NCBI RefSeq assembly: GCF_001463745.1
Contig: NZ_BBWJ01000021.1
Coordinates: forward strand, 1 to 64,000
Source: Aureimonas sp. AU22
GTDB lineage: Bacteria > Pseudomonadota > Alphaproteobacteria > Rhizobiales > Rhizobiaceae
Length of the DNA stretch: 64,000 bases
Direction of reading: 5' to 3'
Shown here: in pieces, positions 1 to 7,336 of the stretch
How positions within the stretch are numbered: the stretch's first letter is position 1
Layout of the letters: each line of letters begins with the position of its first letter
The notes under the pieces: generated by a model
The model's database searches: none
The model's input: the letters and a program-made list of their open reading frames with translations, nothing else
What the model was told of the DNA's origin: nothing
Made by a program: the position numbers and the translations under genes

Positions 1-1
1 C

Positions 2-163
2 GCGGCCGACCTCCTGCGCGCCATGCGCGTGGCCGCCGACCCCGGCAACGCCGCGACCTTGCGTGCCGGCCTTCCCGCCGTGATCTCGGCGGCCGAGATG
101 GCGCGGCGCTACTGCGAGGCCTTCGGCCTGCGCACCGCGCCCCGCCTGGAGGCGGCCGAGTGA
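2..163 (+). CDS. C-terminal end of an upstream gene, probably a glycosyltransferase (partial)
   Basis: An open frame enters from the left edge and stops with TGA at 161-163. The last 53 residues are visible, with a helical, Ala/Arg-rich ending (ISAAEMARRYCEAFGL). This resembles the C-terminal helix of GT4 glycosyltransferases, where the final helix packs back on the N-terminal domain. The stop overlaps the GTG start of the next gene, so it is the first visible member of the same operon, which contains further sugar-transfer genes. The start and catalytic parts lie outside the window, so the family assignment is an inference from composition and context only. Confidence 0.55.
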   Translation, partial: AADLLRAMRVAADPGNAATLRAGLPAVISAAEMARRYCEAFGLRTAPRLEAAE

Positions 164-999
164 TCCGCGGCCATATCGATCTGGCGACGCGCGCACGCGT
201 CGAGGGCTGGATCCATTCGGACGCCCTCACCTTGCGCGGCGCGACGGTGCTCGCCTTTCACGACGACCAATGCGTGGGCGGGGGCCGCGTGGACGTGTTC
301 CGCCAAGACCTCGCCGATGCGGGCCTTGGCGACGGCTTCGTCGGCTTCGGCTTTCCCGTGGTCCTCGGCCCGGGGCAGAACCCGCGCGTCCTCGACGTGC
401 GTCTCGACGGCGGCACGCTGCTTCTGAAGCAGGGCTCCTGCGCGCTCGCCCCGCGCGAGGCGCTGACGGAGGACCGGCGCCGCCAGGGACGCGACCCCGC
501 CGCCCTGTCCTGGATGCTGGGGCGCGGCTGGCTGGCGCAGGCGCAGCACGACGCCCTGCGCGGTCTCGCCCGCTTCGGGGCCCATCCGCTCAACCTCGGC
601 GTCGAGCGTCGCGGGCGCGACCCCGGCGCCGTGTGCGACGAGGTGGCCCTCCAGGCGGCCGACCTTCTCGAGCTCTATCTCCAGACGGCGATCGACTGCG
701 AGATCCGCGATGGGGTGCGCGGGCACGACCTGCCGGACATCCGCCGGTCGTTGCGCGCGGCCTTTCCCCATGCCCCGCCGGCCATCGGCGTCTGGGCCGC
801 GGCCGACCGCCGGCTCGAGATCGTCGAGGGCTCCCACCTCGGCGGCGCCGAGACGGAGGCGGGAGGAGGCCTCGAATACGCCTTCGGCGGCCGCACGCTC
901 CTGCTCGTCGATCTCGACGCAACCGCAAGCCTGCGCGCGGGCGACATGGGCCTGCCCTTCACCGCCTTCGTGCCCTGCCGGCCGGAGGAGCGCCGGTGA
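160..999 (+). CDS. Protein with an N-terminal GWxxD-type domain (surface polysaccharide context)
   Basis: This 279-residue protein starts at GTG 160, overlapping the previous stop by 4 bp, and its own stop overlaps the next GTG. Residues about 1-70 show the pattern RGHIDLATRARVEGWIHSD, then a hydrophobic strand, a Val-Gly-Gly turn and FRQDLADAGLGDGFVGFGF. That pattern recurs in many alphaproteobacterial glycosyltransferase and capsule proteins, often as a beta-rich accessory module. The remaining 200 residues are not recognised; they end in a beta-like segment (RTLLLVDLDATASL). No signal peptide or membrane segment is seen, so it is probably cytoplasmic. Position between a probable transferase tail and two SapC genes points to assembly or modification of a secreted surface structure. 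Exact role unknown. Confidence 0.75.
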   Translation: MIRGHIDLATRARVEGWIHSDALTLRGATVLAFHDDQCVGGGRVDVFRQDLADAGLGDGFVGFGFPVVLGPGQNPRVLDVRLDGGTLLLKQGSCALAPREALTEDRRRQGRDPAALSWMLGRGWLAQAQHDALRGLARFGAHPLNLGVERRGRDPGAVCDEVALQAADLLELYLQTAIDCEIRDGVRGHDLPDIRRSLRAAFPHAPPAIGVWAAADRRLEIVEGSHLGGAETEAGGGLEYAFGGRTLLLVDLDATASLRAGDMGLPFTAFVPCRPEERR

Positions 1000-1718
1000 T
1001 CTCGGAGCGCGCCGAACCGATGACGGGCGAGCGCATGGTCTCGCGCATCTATTCGCCCTTCTCCTACCCGCTGCCGCGCCAGGCGGGGCTGGTGCCGATC
1101 GTGGCCGCCGAGGCCGAGCGGCTGGCTCCGGCCTTTCCCGTGGTCTGGCAGCGCGGCGAGGAGGGGCCGCGCCTGTGCGCGCTGCGCTCCTTCCACGAGG
1201 ACGGTTCGGGATTTGCGCCCGGCACCGCCGACGCGCTCGCGCTCCTGCCGCTGCTTCTCCAGGCCTATCCCTTCGTGTTTCCGGCCGGCCCGCCGCGCGA
1301 GAGCGACAACCCGCGCCTCCTGGACGTCGCGGGGGCCGACCTGCCGACGGATGCCGGGGCGCCGATCACCACGGCGGACGGGCGCCTCACCAAGGGGGCG
1401 GAGCTGCGCCTGCGCGCCCTGTCCCTGTTCGAGCGCGACTTCCCGCGCACGGCGGCCATCGGGCGCATGCTCGGCGAACTCGGCCTTCTCGAACCCTGGC
1501 CGTTGCGCTTCGACCTCGGGGGCGGGCGCGTCTGCGACATCGAGGGCCTCGCGGTGGTGACGGCCGGCGCCTTCGATACGCCGCGCCTCGAACCGGTGAT
1601 CGCCCGCCACGGCATCGCGGCGGCGCGCCTCCTGTCGCTGCATCGCCTGTCCCTCTTCCGGGCCGCGGCGCTTCTGACGGCCGCGCGTGCCTCGGCCGCC
1701 TCGATTGCGCCGCGATGA
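996..1718 (+). CDS. SapC family protein (first of a tandem pair)
   Basis: The 240-residue product starts at GTG 996, inside the previous stop. It matches the SapC family (Pfam PF07277, named from Campylobacter surface-layer genes). Recognisable family features are an N-terminal YSPFSYPLPRQAGLVPI segment, the QAYPFVF motif near residue 90, the FERDFPRTAAIGRMLGEL helix near 150, and LLEPWPLRFDLGGG followed by IEGLAVV. No signal peptide is visible, so it is likely cytoplasmic or surface-layer associated by partner. The biochemical function of SapC proteins is not established. Coupling to a second SapC copy, glycosyltransferases and, further on, a type I exporter suggests a role in making or exporting a surface-layer-like protein. 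Family call is firm; role is inference. Confidence 0.82.
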   Translation: MISERAEPMTGERMVSRIYSPFSYPLPRQAGLVPIVAAEAERLAPAFPVVWQRGEEGPRLCALRSFHEDGSGFAPGTADALALLPLLLQAYPFVFPAGPPRESDNPRLLDVAGADLPTDAGAPITTADGRLTKGAELRLRALSLFERDFPRTAAIGRMLGELGLLEPWPLRFDLGGGRVCDIEGLAVVTAGAFDTPRLEPVIARHGIAAARLLSLHRLSLFRAAALLTAARASAASIAPR

Positions 1719-2617
1719 CGATGACCCTCGCCCCGCTTGCCGCCATGGCCGAGGCGCGCTTCCGCCCGCCCGAGCATTTCGGCTTCGCAGCTTCGCTCGC
1801 CTGGATCCCGGTCAACGACACCGAGTTCCACCTGACCGCCCACCACCTGCCGCTCGCCGTGCGCATGCTCGGCGGCATGCCGCGCCTCGGCGCCCTCGTC
1901 CATCCCGCCTTCCTGCGCCGTCCCGCGGTGGACGGGCAGGGCGTCTGGACCGCCGGCTACAAGCCGCTGGCCCTGCGCACGCACCCGTTCGTCCTGTCGG
2001 GCCGGCGCACCGGCCGTCCGATCGACGAGATCGACGTCGTCACCGACGCCGGGCTCGTCGGGCCCTGGGGCATGCCGGTCTCCTCGGAACAGGCGAGCGG
2101 CGTGCTGTCGCCGGAGATGGCGGCGATCCATAAGGCGCTCGTCGCGATGCGCGCGGGCGCGGTGAAGCTGTCGGCGGCGCTGGAGCTTCTGCGCATCGCC
2201 AATGTGCTGGTGCCGCTGCGCGATCCGGCGGGCCGGCCGGCTGCCGACCTGACGCTCGACCCGCAGCGGCTCGCGGGCCTCGACGAGGGCGCGGCGGCTG
2301 CCCTTGCCGCACGCTCCTTCCTGCCGCTGGATCTCGCCGGCGCGCTGGTCTTCTCGCGCCGCCACTTCCGGCCCGAGCGCCTGCCCCTGGCCCCCGCAAG
2401 GCCCCTGCCCGGCAGCTTTGAAGCCGCCGCGAGGGCGCCGCTCGCCGAGCCGGCCGACATCGTGCTGGCCAGCCTCGAGGCAATGAACTTCGCGCTCGAC
2501 GGCAGCGACCTCTTCGACATCCTCGCCATCGGCGACTGGTCGGACTTCGCCGCGCCGCCGCCCCCGCCGTCCGAGCTGGACGCGAAAGGGGAGGGGCGCG
2601 CCGCCGCAGCCGCATGA
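1715..2617 (+). CDS. SapC-like protein (second of a tandem pair, divergent)
   Basis: The 300-residue product starts at ATG 1715 (ATGA overlap with the upstream SapC gene). It keeps the SapC order: FAASLAWIPVNDTEFH at the N-terminus, a YKPLALRTHPFVL segment equivalent to the QAYPFVF motif, a helical stretch near residues 145-175 ending LLRIANVLVPLRDP, and a strand pair PAADLTLDPQRLAGL. It is more divergent and longer than the first copy and ends in a Pro-rich, low-complexity tail (APPPPPPSE). The tandem arrangement looks like an ancient duplication that then specialised, perhaps into a heterodimer. No transport signal is seen. It overlaps the next glycosyltransferase start by 4 bp. Confidence 0.68.
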   Translation: MTMTLAPLAAMAEARFRPPEHFGFAASLAWIPVNDTEFHLTAHHLPLAVRMLGGMPRLGALVHPAFLRRPAVDGQGVWTAGYKPLALRTHPFVLSGRRTGRPIDEIDVVTDAGLVGPWGMPVSSEQASGVLSPEMAAIHKALVAMRAGAVKLSAALELLRIANVLVPLRDPAGRPAADLTLDPQRLAGLDEGAAAALAARSFLPLDLAGALVFSRRHFRPERLPLAPARPLPGSFEAAARAPLAEPADIVLASLEAMNFALDGSDLFDILAIGDWSDFAAPPPPPSELDAKGEGRAAAAA

Positions 2618-3885
2618 AGTATCTCTTCGTCCACAACAACTTCCCCGCCCAGTTCCGGCACCTGGCGCTCCATCTCGGCGCCGATCCGAAGAACGAGGTG
2701 CGCGCCATCGGCGCCGAGGGCTCGCGCCCGCTGCCGGGCGTGACGCTGCACCGCTACGCGCTGCCGCCCGGCTCGCTCGCCGCCACGCACCCCTTCGCGC
2801 GGCGCTTCGACGGCGAGGCACGGCGAGCCGAACAGACGCTCTACGTCGCGACCATGCTGCGCGCTTCCGGCTTCACCCCCGACATCGTCGTTGCCCATTC
2901 CGGCTGGGGCGAGGCGATGCCGCTGCGCGCCGCGTTTCCCGACGCGCGCCTCGCGGTCTACTGCGAATATTTCTACCGGCCGCGCGAATCCGACGTGAAC
3001 TTCGACCCCGAGTTTCCCGAACTCGGCCTCGACGGGCTGGTCGGCCTTCACGCGCGCAATGCGGCCAGCCTCCTGGCGCTCGCCGACTGCGACCTTGCCC
3101 TGTCGCCGACGCTCTGGCAGCGCTCGACCTTTCCCGCGGAGTTCCGCCCGAAGATCCGCACCGTCCACGAGGGCGTCGACACGCGCCTCGTCGCGCCCGA
3201 TCCCGCGGCGACGCTGCGCCTCGACGACGGCACGGTGCTGCGGGCGGGCGAGGAGACGGTGACGTTCGTCGCGCGCAATCTCGAACCCTTGCGCGGCTAC
3301 CACGTATTTTGCCGCGCCCTGCCGGCGATCCTGCGCGAGCGACCCAACGCGCGCGTCCTCGTGGTCGGCGGCTTCGACGTCTCCTACGGCCAGCGTCCGC
3401 CCACAGGCGAGAGCTGGCACCGCGTCTTCCTCGACGAGGTGGCCGGCGAGATCGACCTCGGCCGGGTCCACTTCCTCGGCCATCTCCCGTTCGCTCGCTA
3501 TCTCGACGTCCTGAAGGTCTCGCGCGCCCACGTCTATCTCACCTACCCGTTCGTCCTGTCCTGGTCGTGCCTGGAGGCGATGGCGACGGGCTGCGCGATG
3601 GTCGCCTCCGATACGCCGCCGGTGCGCGAGGTGATCGATGGGCGGAACGGGCTCCTCGTGCCCTTCCACGATCCGGCCGCGCTGGCCGGAGCGGTGACGC
3701 GGGTTCTGGCCGACCCCGAGCGCTACCGGGAGATGGGCGCGCTGGCGCGCCGCACCGTGGTGGAGCGCTACGACATGGCCGGCGTCTGCGTGCCGGAGGC
3801 GATGCGCCTCCTCCACGCCCCGACCACGCTGCCCCGCCGCAGCGCCCCGCCGGCCTTCGAACCGGGCCTCTTCGGCGCGGCCTGA
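2614..3885 (+). CDS. Glycosyltransferase family 4
   Basis: This 423-residue enzyme transfers a sugar from an activated donor, probably a nucleotide sugar, in the cytoplasm. It starts at ATG 2614 overlapping the SapC stop. The N-terminal Rossmann half opens with MKYLFVHNNFPAQFRHLALHL. The C-terminal half has the family acceptor/donor elements: VTFVARNLEPLRGYHVFCRA near residue 215, a VLVVGG strand, and the EX7E-type donor-binding region around LSWSCLEAMATGCAMVASD (about residues 310-330). It closes the tight five-gene unit that begins upstream of the window; an 86-bp gap follows. The sugar and acceptor cannot be told from sequence, but coupling with SapC genes suggests glycosylation of a surface protein or polymer. 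Confidence 0.88.
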   Translation: MKYLFVHNNFPAQFRHLALHLGADPKNEVRAIGAEGSRPLPGVTLHRYALPPGSLAATHPFARRFDGEARRAEQTLYVATMLRASGFTPDIVVAHSGWGEAMPLRAAFPDARLAVYCEYFYRPRESDVNFDPEFPELGLDGLVGLHARNAASLLALADCDLALSPTLWQRSTFPAEFRPKIRTVHEGVDTRLVAPDPAATLRLDDGTVLRAGEETVTFVARNLEPLRGYHVFCRALPAILRERPNARVLVVGGFDVSYGQRPPTGESWHRVFLDEVAGEIDLGRVHFLGHLPFARYLDVLKVSRAHVYLTYPFVLSWSCLEAMATGCAMVASDTPPVREVIDGRNGLLVPFHDPAALAGAVTRVLADPERYREMGALARRTVVERYDMAGVCVPEAMRLLHAPTTLPRRSAPPAFEPGLFGAA

Positions 3886-3971
3886 CGGCGCTCCCACGCA
3901 ATGTTCATCATTTCCGACCATGATGGGCGGTCCTTGAACCCCCACCCGATCCCGAACGAAGGTTGAACCGC

Positions 3972-5102
3972 ATGCGCGCAGCCCTGGTGAAGTATTCCGG
4001 CCGGCGGCTGAACAACCACGAGGCCGTGTGGTTCGACGTCCCCTTCCGCAACACGCTGGAGGACTACTACAACACGGGCGACATCTGCGTTTACGATTCG
4101 ACGCTGCGCCTCGTCGACTACGGTGAGGGCACGCCCCTCAACATCGACGAGCCGGTGACGGACGAGGGCGTTCGCCGGATCAAGGAGTCCTGCGACTTCG
4201 TCCTCCTGCGCGGCTCGAACTACATCCACGAGGCGATGGACTGGGGCCATTTCCCCCAATGGCTGGAGGCGCTGGACCTGCCGGTCCTGTGCATCGGGGT
4301 CGGCGCGCAGGCCGAGACCGAGCGCCCGATCGTGCTGCCGCCGGAGGGCCGACGCCTCTGGCAGATGATCGCCGATCGCGCCACGATCGGCGTGCGGGGC
4401 GCCTTCTCGGCCGAGACGCTGCACCGCAACGGCATCCACAATCTCGAGATCGTCGGCTGCCCCTCGATGTTCCGCGCGCGCGACCGCGAGATGACGCTGC
4501 GCCACCGGGAGGGGGGGCCGAAGCGCGTGACCTTCTCGCTCCGCCGCGAGGTCGGCTCGACCTATGCGGTCGACCCCGCCGATTTCCAGGCGACGCAGAA
4601 GCGCATCATCGCCAAGCTCGATCTCGTCGCCGACCTCTACCTTTCCTGCCACGGCGAGCCGGAGGAGAAGGCCTTCTTCTTCCGCGCGCCGATGCACAAG
4701 GACAAGGCGCTGGCGAAGCTCGTGGCGGAAGGCTGGTTCGACGAGACCACGGGTGCCCGCCTGAAGGCGCTCTACGAGGAGCGCCTCTACTATGTCGGCG
4801 CGCCGGGCGACTACGACGTCTACGCGCCGCAGTTCGACGCGGCGCTGGGCTACCGCGTCCACGCGGTGCTGCCGGCGGTCGCCATGGGCGTGCCCGGCGT
4901 CCTCTTCTCCTACGACACGCGCTCGCGCGAGCTCGCCGAGACCTTCGACCTGCCGATCTATTCGCCCGCCGAGTTCGAGCGTCAGACGCTCGCCGACGCG
5001 CTCGCCCCGTCGCGCTTTTCCCGCTTCTCCGAGCGTTTCCCGGAGCGCTACGACCGGATGAAGGCGTTCATCGAGAAGAACGGGGTGACGACGCGGATGT
5101 GA
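3972..5102 (+). CDS. Polysaccharide pyruvyl transferase family protein
   Basis: The 376-residue product resembles the PF04230 family, which adds pyruvate ketals to polysaccharides (for example CsaB, which creates surface-layer attachment sites). Visible features: a GxNYIHEAMDWGHFPQW segment near residue 80, a Rossmann-like VLCIGVGAQAE, the ATIGVRGAFSAETL region typical of the family near residue 140, a GCPSMF turn, and a late YRVHAVLPAVAMGVPGVLF motif that matches the family's R-H-A/G-P signature. ATG 3972 is chosen over the in-frame TTG at 3963 because a GAAGG ribosome site sits 9 bp ahead of it. The link with two SapC genes is notable, because pyruvylated wall polymers anchor S-layers in other bacteria. 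That link is inference. Confidence 0.82.
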   Translation: MRAALVKYSGRRLNNHEAVWFDVPFRNTLEDYYNTGDICVYDSTLRLVDYGEGTPLNIDEPVTDEGVRRIKESCDFVLLRGSNYIHEAMDWGHFPQWLEALDLPVLCIGVGAQAETERPIVLPPEGRRLWQMIADRATIGVRGAFSAETLHRNGIHNLEIVGCPSMFRARDREMTLRHREGGPKRVTFSLRREVGSTYAVDPADFQATQKRIIAKLDLVADLYLSCHGEPEEKAFFFRAPMHKDKALAKLVAEGWFDETTGARLKALYEERLYYVGAPGDYDVYAPQFDAALGYRVHAVLPAVAMGVPGVLFSYDTRSRELAETFDLPIYSPAEFERQTLADALAPSRFSRFSERFPERYDRMKAFIEKNGVTTRM

Positions 5103-5280
5103 GCCGCCGCTGCTCGAGTTCTTGGCGGATCGCCTCGTAGAGACTCGGCATCGCTTCGCGCAAAGGCCTGGCGCGCGCGAAGTCTTCGTCCGTCCATTCC
5201 GGGTTGTCGCTGACGTCGTGCCAGTCCTCCAGCGTGTAGCCATGGGCTGCAGCATGTACGGGGTCGAACGTACTGGGCAT
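5068..5280 (-). CDS. Short BrnA-like protein lacking the ribbon-helix-helix domain
   Basis: This 70-residue ORF follows the antitoxin gene 19 bp downstream on the same strand and has a GGAGG ribosome site before ATG 5280. Its middle, DNPEWTDEDFARARPLREAM, matches the conserved N-terminal region of BrnA-type antitoxins. In BrnA this region is followed by a DNA-binding ribbon-helix-helix of about 40 residues. Here the frame ends in a basic Ser/Arg tail soon afterwards, with the last 35 bp overlapping the convergent pyruvyl transferase gene. It may be a truncated relic or a stand-alone toxin-binding peptide. A real gene is favoured by the ribosome site and spacing; function is inferred only from the motif. 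Confidence 0.6.
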   Translation of the reverse strand: MPSTFDPVHAAAHGYTLEDWHDVSDNPEWTDEDFARARPLREAMPSLYEAIRQELEQRRLTSASSPRSSR

Positions 5281-5299
5281 CGTTCACTCCTCCCCCTCC

Positions 5300-5584
5300 T
5301 TACGCGATCGCCTGCAGCACCATGTCGGGATGGCGTGCGATGACGCGCACATAGGCAAGCGCGAAGTCCGGCGGCGTGGTTCGGGCCTGTTCCCAGTCGC
5401 GCAAGGTTCCGACCGGCACGCGGAAGCGCTGGGCGAATTCCTGCTGCGACAGTCCGAGACGGGTCCGCACGGTGCGAATCGTGCGCGCTTTCAAGCCGCG
5501 ATCCAAGGCCTCCGCCGACACGTCGAAATCCTCGGGGTCGCCGGCATCAGCGGTCAGAGAGATAGGCTCGTTCTTCACCGGCAT
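5300..5584 (-). CDS. HTH (XRE/Cro-type) antitoxin partnered with BrnT-like toxin
   Basis: The 94-residue protein has a canonical helix-turn-helix in its second half (RTRLGLSQQEFAQRFRVPVG, then TLRDWEQ), as in HigA/XRE-type antitoxins. The N-terminal 30 residues are acidic and probably bind the toxin. The start at ATG 5584 is chosen because a GAAGGAG ribosome site lies just upstream; the longer frame to 5620 lacks one. It overlaps the toxin gene by 38 bp, so the two are translationally coupled. It probably represses the operon promoter at 5826-5854 and neutralises the toxin. Classical BrnT is paired with the ribbon-helix-helix BrnA, so this HTH partner is the alternative arrangement. Confidence 0.8.
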   Translation of the reverse strand: MPVKNEPISLTADAGDPEDFDVSAEALDRGLKARTIRTVRTRLGLSQQEFAQRFRVPVGTLRDWEQARTTPPDFALAYVRVIARHPDMVLQAIA

Positions 5585-5819
5585 TGCTCCTTCGGACCGA
5601 AATGAACCTGGGCTCGTCATGCCGCCACGTGAAGACGGCGGTGTAGAGCTTGCCCGCCACTTGTCCGATCACCTTGAACCGCTCCTCGCCGTCCTCCGGG
5701 CGGATCGAGGGAAGGATCAGATGTTCGTCATCACCCATGACGGTCTCGCCGAACAGGAGCGGCAACCCGTGCCGCTCGCGGTTGATGGCATCCTTTCTGG
5801 GATCGAACCGGTCCGACAC
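5547..5819 (-). CDS. brnT: BrnT family (DUF497) toxin
   Basis: The 90-residue product fits the BrnT family of RelE-fold ribonuclease toxins. Diagnostic features are FDPRKDAINRERHGLPL at the N-terminus, a central beta-rich core (RFKVIGQVAGKLYTAVFTW) and the C-terminal ISVRRSNAGEERAY, where BrnT enzymes carry the conserved Arg-Arg-A/S and E-R residues. The protein must start at GTG 5819, because the FDP motif lies five codons in. The nearest promoter places the predicted transcript start within a few bases of this GTG, so the mRNA may be almost leaderless. First gene of a three-gene unit with an HTH antitoxin and a BrnA-like fragment. Confidence 0.82.
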   Translation of the reverse strand: MSDRFDPRKDAINRERHGLPLLFGETVMGDDEHLILPSIRPEDGEERFKVIGQVAGKLYTAVFTWRHDEPRFISVRRSNAGEERAYLSDR

Positions 5820-5825
5820 AGAGCC

Positions 5826-5854
5826 ATAGTACGGGTATTCCGTACTGTCTGCAA
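5826..5854 (-). promoter_or_regulatory. Promoter and operator of the toxin-antitoxin operon
   Basis: Read on the minus strand there is TTGCAG (5849-5854), exactly 17 bp, then TACTAT (5826-5831), a good sigma-70-like promoter. A perfect inverted repeat AGTACGG-N5-CCGTACT at 5828-5846 occupies the spacer and -10 element, so a bound repressor would block polymerase. It lies 9 bp from the toxin GTG. Autoregulation by the HTH antitoxin is the natural reading. Confidence 0.72.
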
Positions 5855-5863
5855 GCTGCGAAC

Positions 5864-7069
5864 CTACCGCCTCCCGATCCGCACCTGCACCATCACGATG
5901 TCCCGGTCCGGCCCCACCTCGCAGCCATCGAGTTGCGCGCGCACGAAGGTGAGCGCGGGGCGGTCACCGAGGGTGGTGAAGTTGCGATCGGAACTCTCCG
6001 GGTCGACGAGCGCGGGATAGCCGATGGGGCGCTCGGGCGCGCAAGGGGTGCCGCTGCCCATCAGGGGCGCCTCCAGAAGCAGCGCCGGGCCCTGCCAATG
6101 AAGGAGGTCCGGACTGGTGGCGTAGAAGATCCCGGTCCGCTCCACCCCGTCGCCGTCCGCGCGCCGTCCCTTCATCGTCGCGATCCATTGGCCGGATGCC
6201 TCGTGGCGCGTCAGGCTCGTCACCGGCCAGGGGAGGGCCGCGGGATCGATCGGATCGCAGACATGGGCGGCCGGATCGAGGTCCCCGGCGTAGGGGTCGG
6301 GAAGCCGCGTGGCGAATGCACCGCTCGCCCAGGCCCGCCAGCGCGAGGCATCCGTGAGGTCGTCGGTGCGCAGAAGGCAGTTGCCCGAGCGCTGCGGCGC
6401 GGGCGCCACGACGTTGGCCATCATCGCGAAGCCGCCCGTAACCGCCACGATGTTGGTCGGCTCGAAGACGCCCGCCTGGGCCCCGCGCGTCTCCTCCGCC
6501 CGGCGCGGCAGGGCGGCGACGAGGCGCGGCTCGGCCGGACGGAAGCTCGCTCCCCCGTCCGTCGAGACCGCGGCGGTCAAGGCGTTGTACCAGCAGGCGG
6601 CGGCATCCCGAGGCGCGCAGGCGCCGAGCCGGTGCCCGCGATACTCGTCGTGCACGACGGCGTGGACGGTCCGCCCGTCGGTGGTGAAGGTGCTGGCGAT
6701 CCAGCTCGCGTTGTCGAAGGAGGCCGGATCGTCCCGCTGCCGGCCTTCGAAGACGACGGTGCAGGAATGGGCGAGCGAGGCGAAGTCCGGTCCCTCCAGG
6801 CTCCGCGCACGGTGGTGGCTCTGGAACAGGTGGATCGTTCCGGCGGCGTCACGATAGGCCCGGCTCGGGGTGTCGGGGATGTCCCACGTCTCGCAGGCGT
6901 CGCGCTCGTGGCGAAAGAGGAGGCGTTCGCGTCCGGGGTCGACTGTCAGCGTCAGCGCCGGCTCGCCGGCCGTCGCCGCGCCGGCCCCGACGGTGAGACC
7001 CGCCGCCAGCGTGCCGCGCAGGACGCGGGACGGGCCGCCGGGCGCCGTTCGCGAGGCGGAGGACGGCAA
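5864..7069 (-). CDS. Exported protein of unknown family, sialidase/beta-propeller-like
   Basis: About 401 residues. The N-terminus from TTG 7069 gives an Arg-rich start, a hydrophobic stretch (RGTLAAGLTVGAGAATA) and an Ala-x-Ala cleavage site, so a Sec-type signal peptide. The frame is open further to TTG 7213, but that extension is Arg-rich and AT-rich DNA upstream of 7070 looks like promoter. The body repeats short beta-strand units with Asp/Ser-rich turns: FTTDGRTVHAVVHDEYRG, AVSTDGGASF (an Asp-box-like SxDGGxSF), FYATSPDLLHWQGP. This resembles glycosidase-type five- or six-bladed propellers. Several Cys pairs fit a periplasmic location. No catalytic assignment can be made. It sits divergently from the type I exporter. 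Confidence 0.68.
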   Translation of the reverse strand: MPSSASRTAPGGPSRVLRGTLAAGLTVGAGAATAGEPALTLTVDPGRERLLFRHERDACETWDIPDTPSRAYRDAAGTIHLFQSHHRARSLEGPDFASLAHSCTVVFEGRQRDDPASFDNASWIASTFTTDGRTVHAVVHDEYRGHRLGACAPRDAAACWYNALTAAVSTDGGASFRPAEPRLVAALPRRAEETRGAQAGVFEPTNIVAVTGGFAMMANVVAPAPQRSGNCLLRTDDLTDASRWRAWASGAFATRLPDPYAGDLDPAAHVCDPIDPAALPWPVTSLTRHEASGQWIATMKGRRADGDGVERTGIFYATSPDLLHWQGPALLLEAPLMGSGTPCAPERPIGYPALVDPESSDRNFTTLGDRPALTFVRAQLDGCEVGPDRDIVMVQVRIGRR

Positions 7070-7231
7070 GGTCGCCTTTTTAAACAGAGCTTTACTCCCC
7101 TCGTGCCATTTTTCGTCGAATGTCCGGCGCGGCGGCTCCACCGCCCGCCCCGGGAGAACGGTCACGCGGCGGCTTCGATCCCGTCCGCCCGGACCTTCGT
7201 CGCGCGGCGTCAAGCCGGAAAGGAACGAGCC

Positions 7232-7336
7232 ATGCGCGATCCCCGGACCACCGGGAAGCGCCGGGAAACGGGCGAAGGCGCGCTGCCGACATGCAGCGCC
7301 GCGCCGTGTCCCGTGGCCGGAGGGGGGGCTGCGTGA
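7232..7336 (+). CDS. 34-residue ORF translationally coupled to the type I exporter
   Basis: ATG 7232 is preceded by a strong AAAGGA ribosome site. The ORF stops with TGA at 7334-7336, which overlaps the exporter's GTG start (GTGA). The peptide has a basic, charged first half and a small-residue second half with two Cys (LPTCSAAPCPVAGGGAA). It could be a coupling leader that delivers ribosomes to the exporter gene, or a small peptide in its own right. No homologue is recognised. Its reality rests on the ribosome site and the exact overlap. Confidence 0.4.
   Translation: MRDPRTTGKRRETGEGALPTCSAAPCPVAGGGAA

Noticed and set aside
5255-5272. Second GTAC...GTAC dyad near the end of the toxin-antitoxin operon as another operator
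   Set aside because: It lies inside the coding sequence of the BrnA-like gene and matches the real operator poorly.
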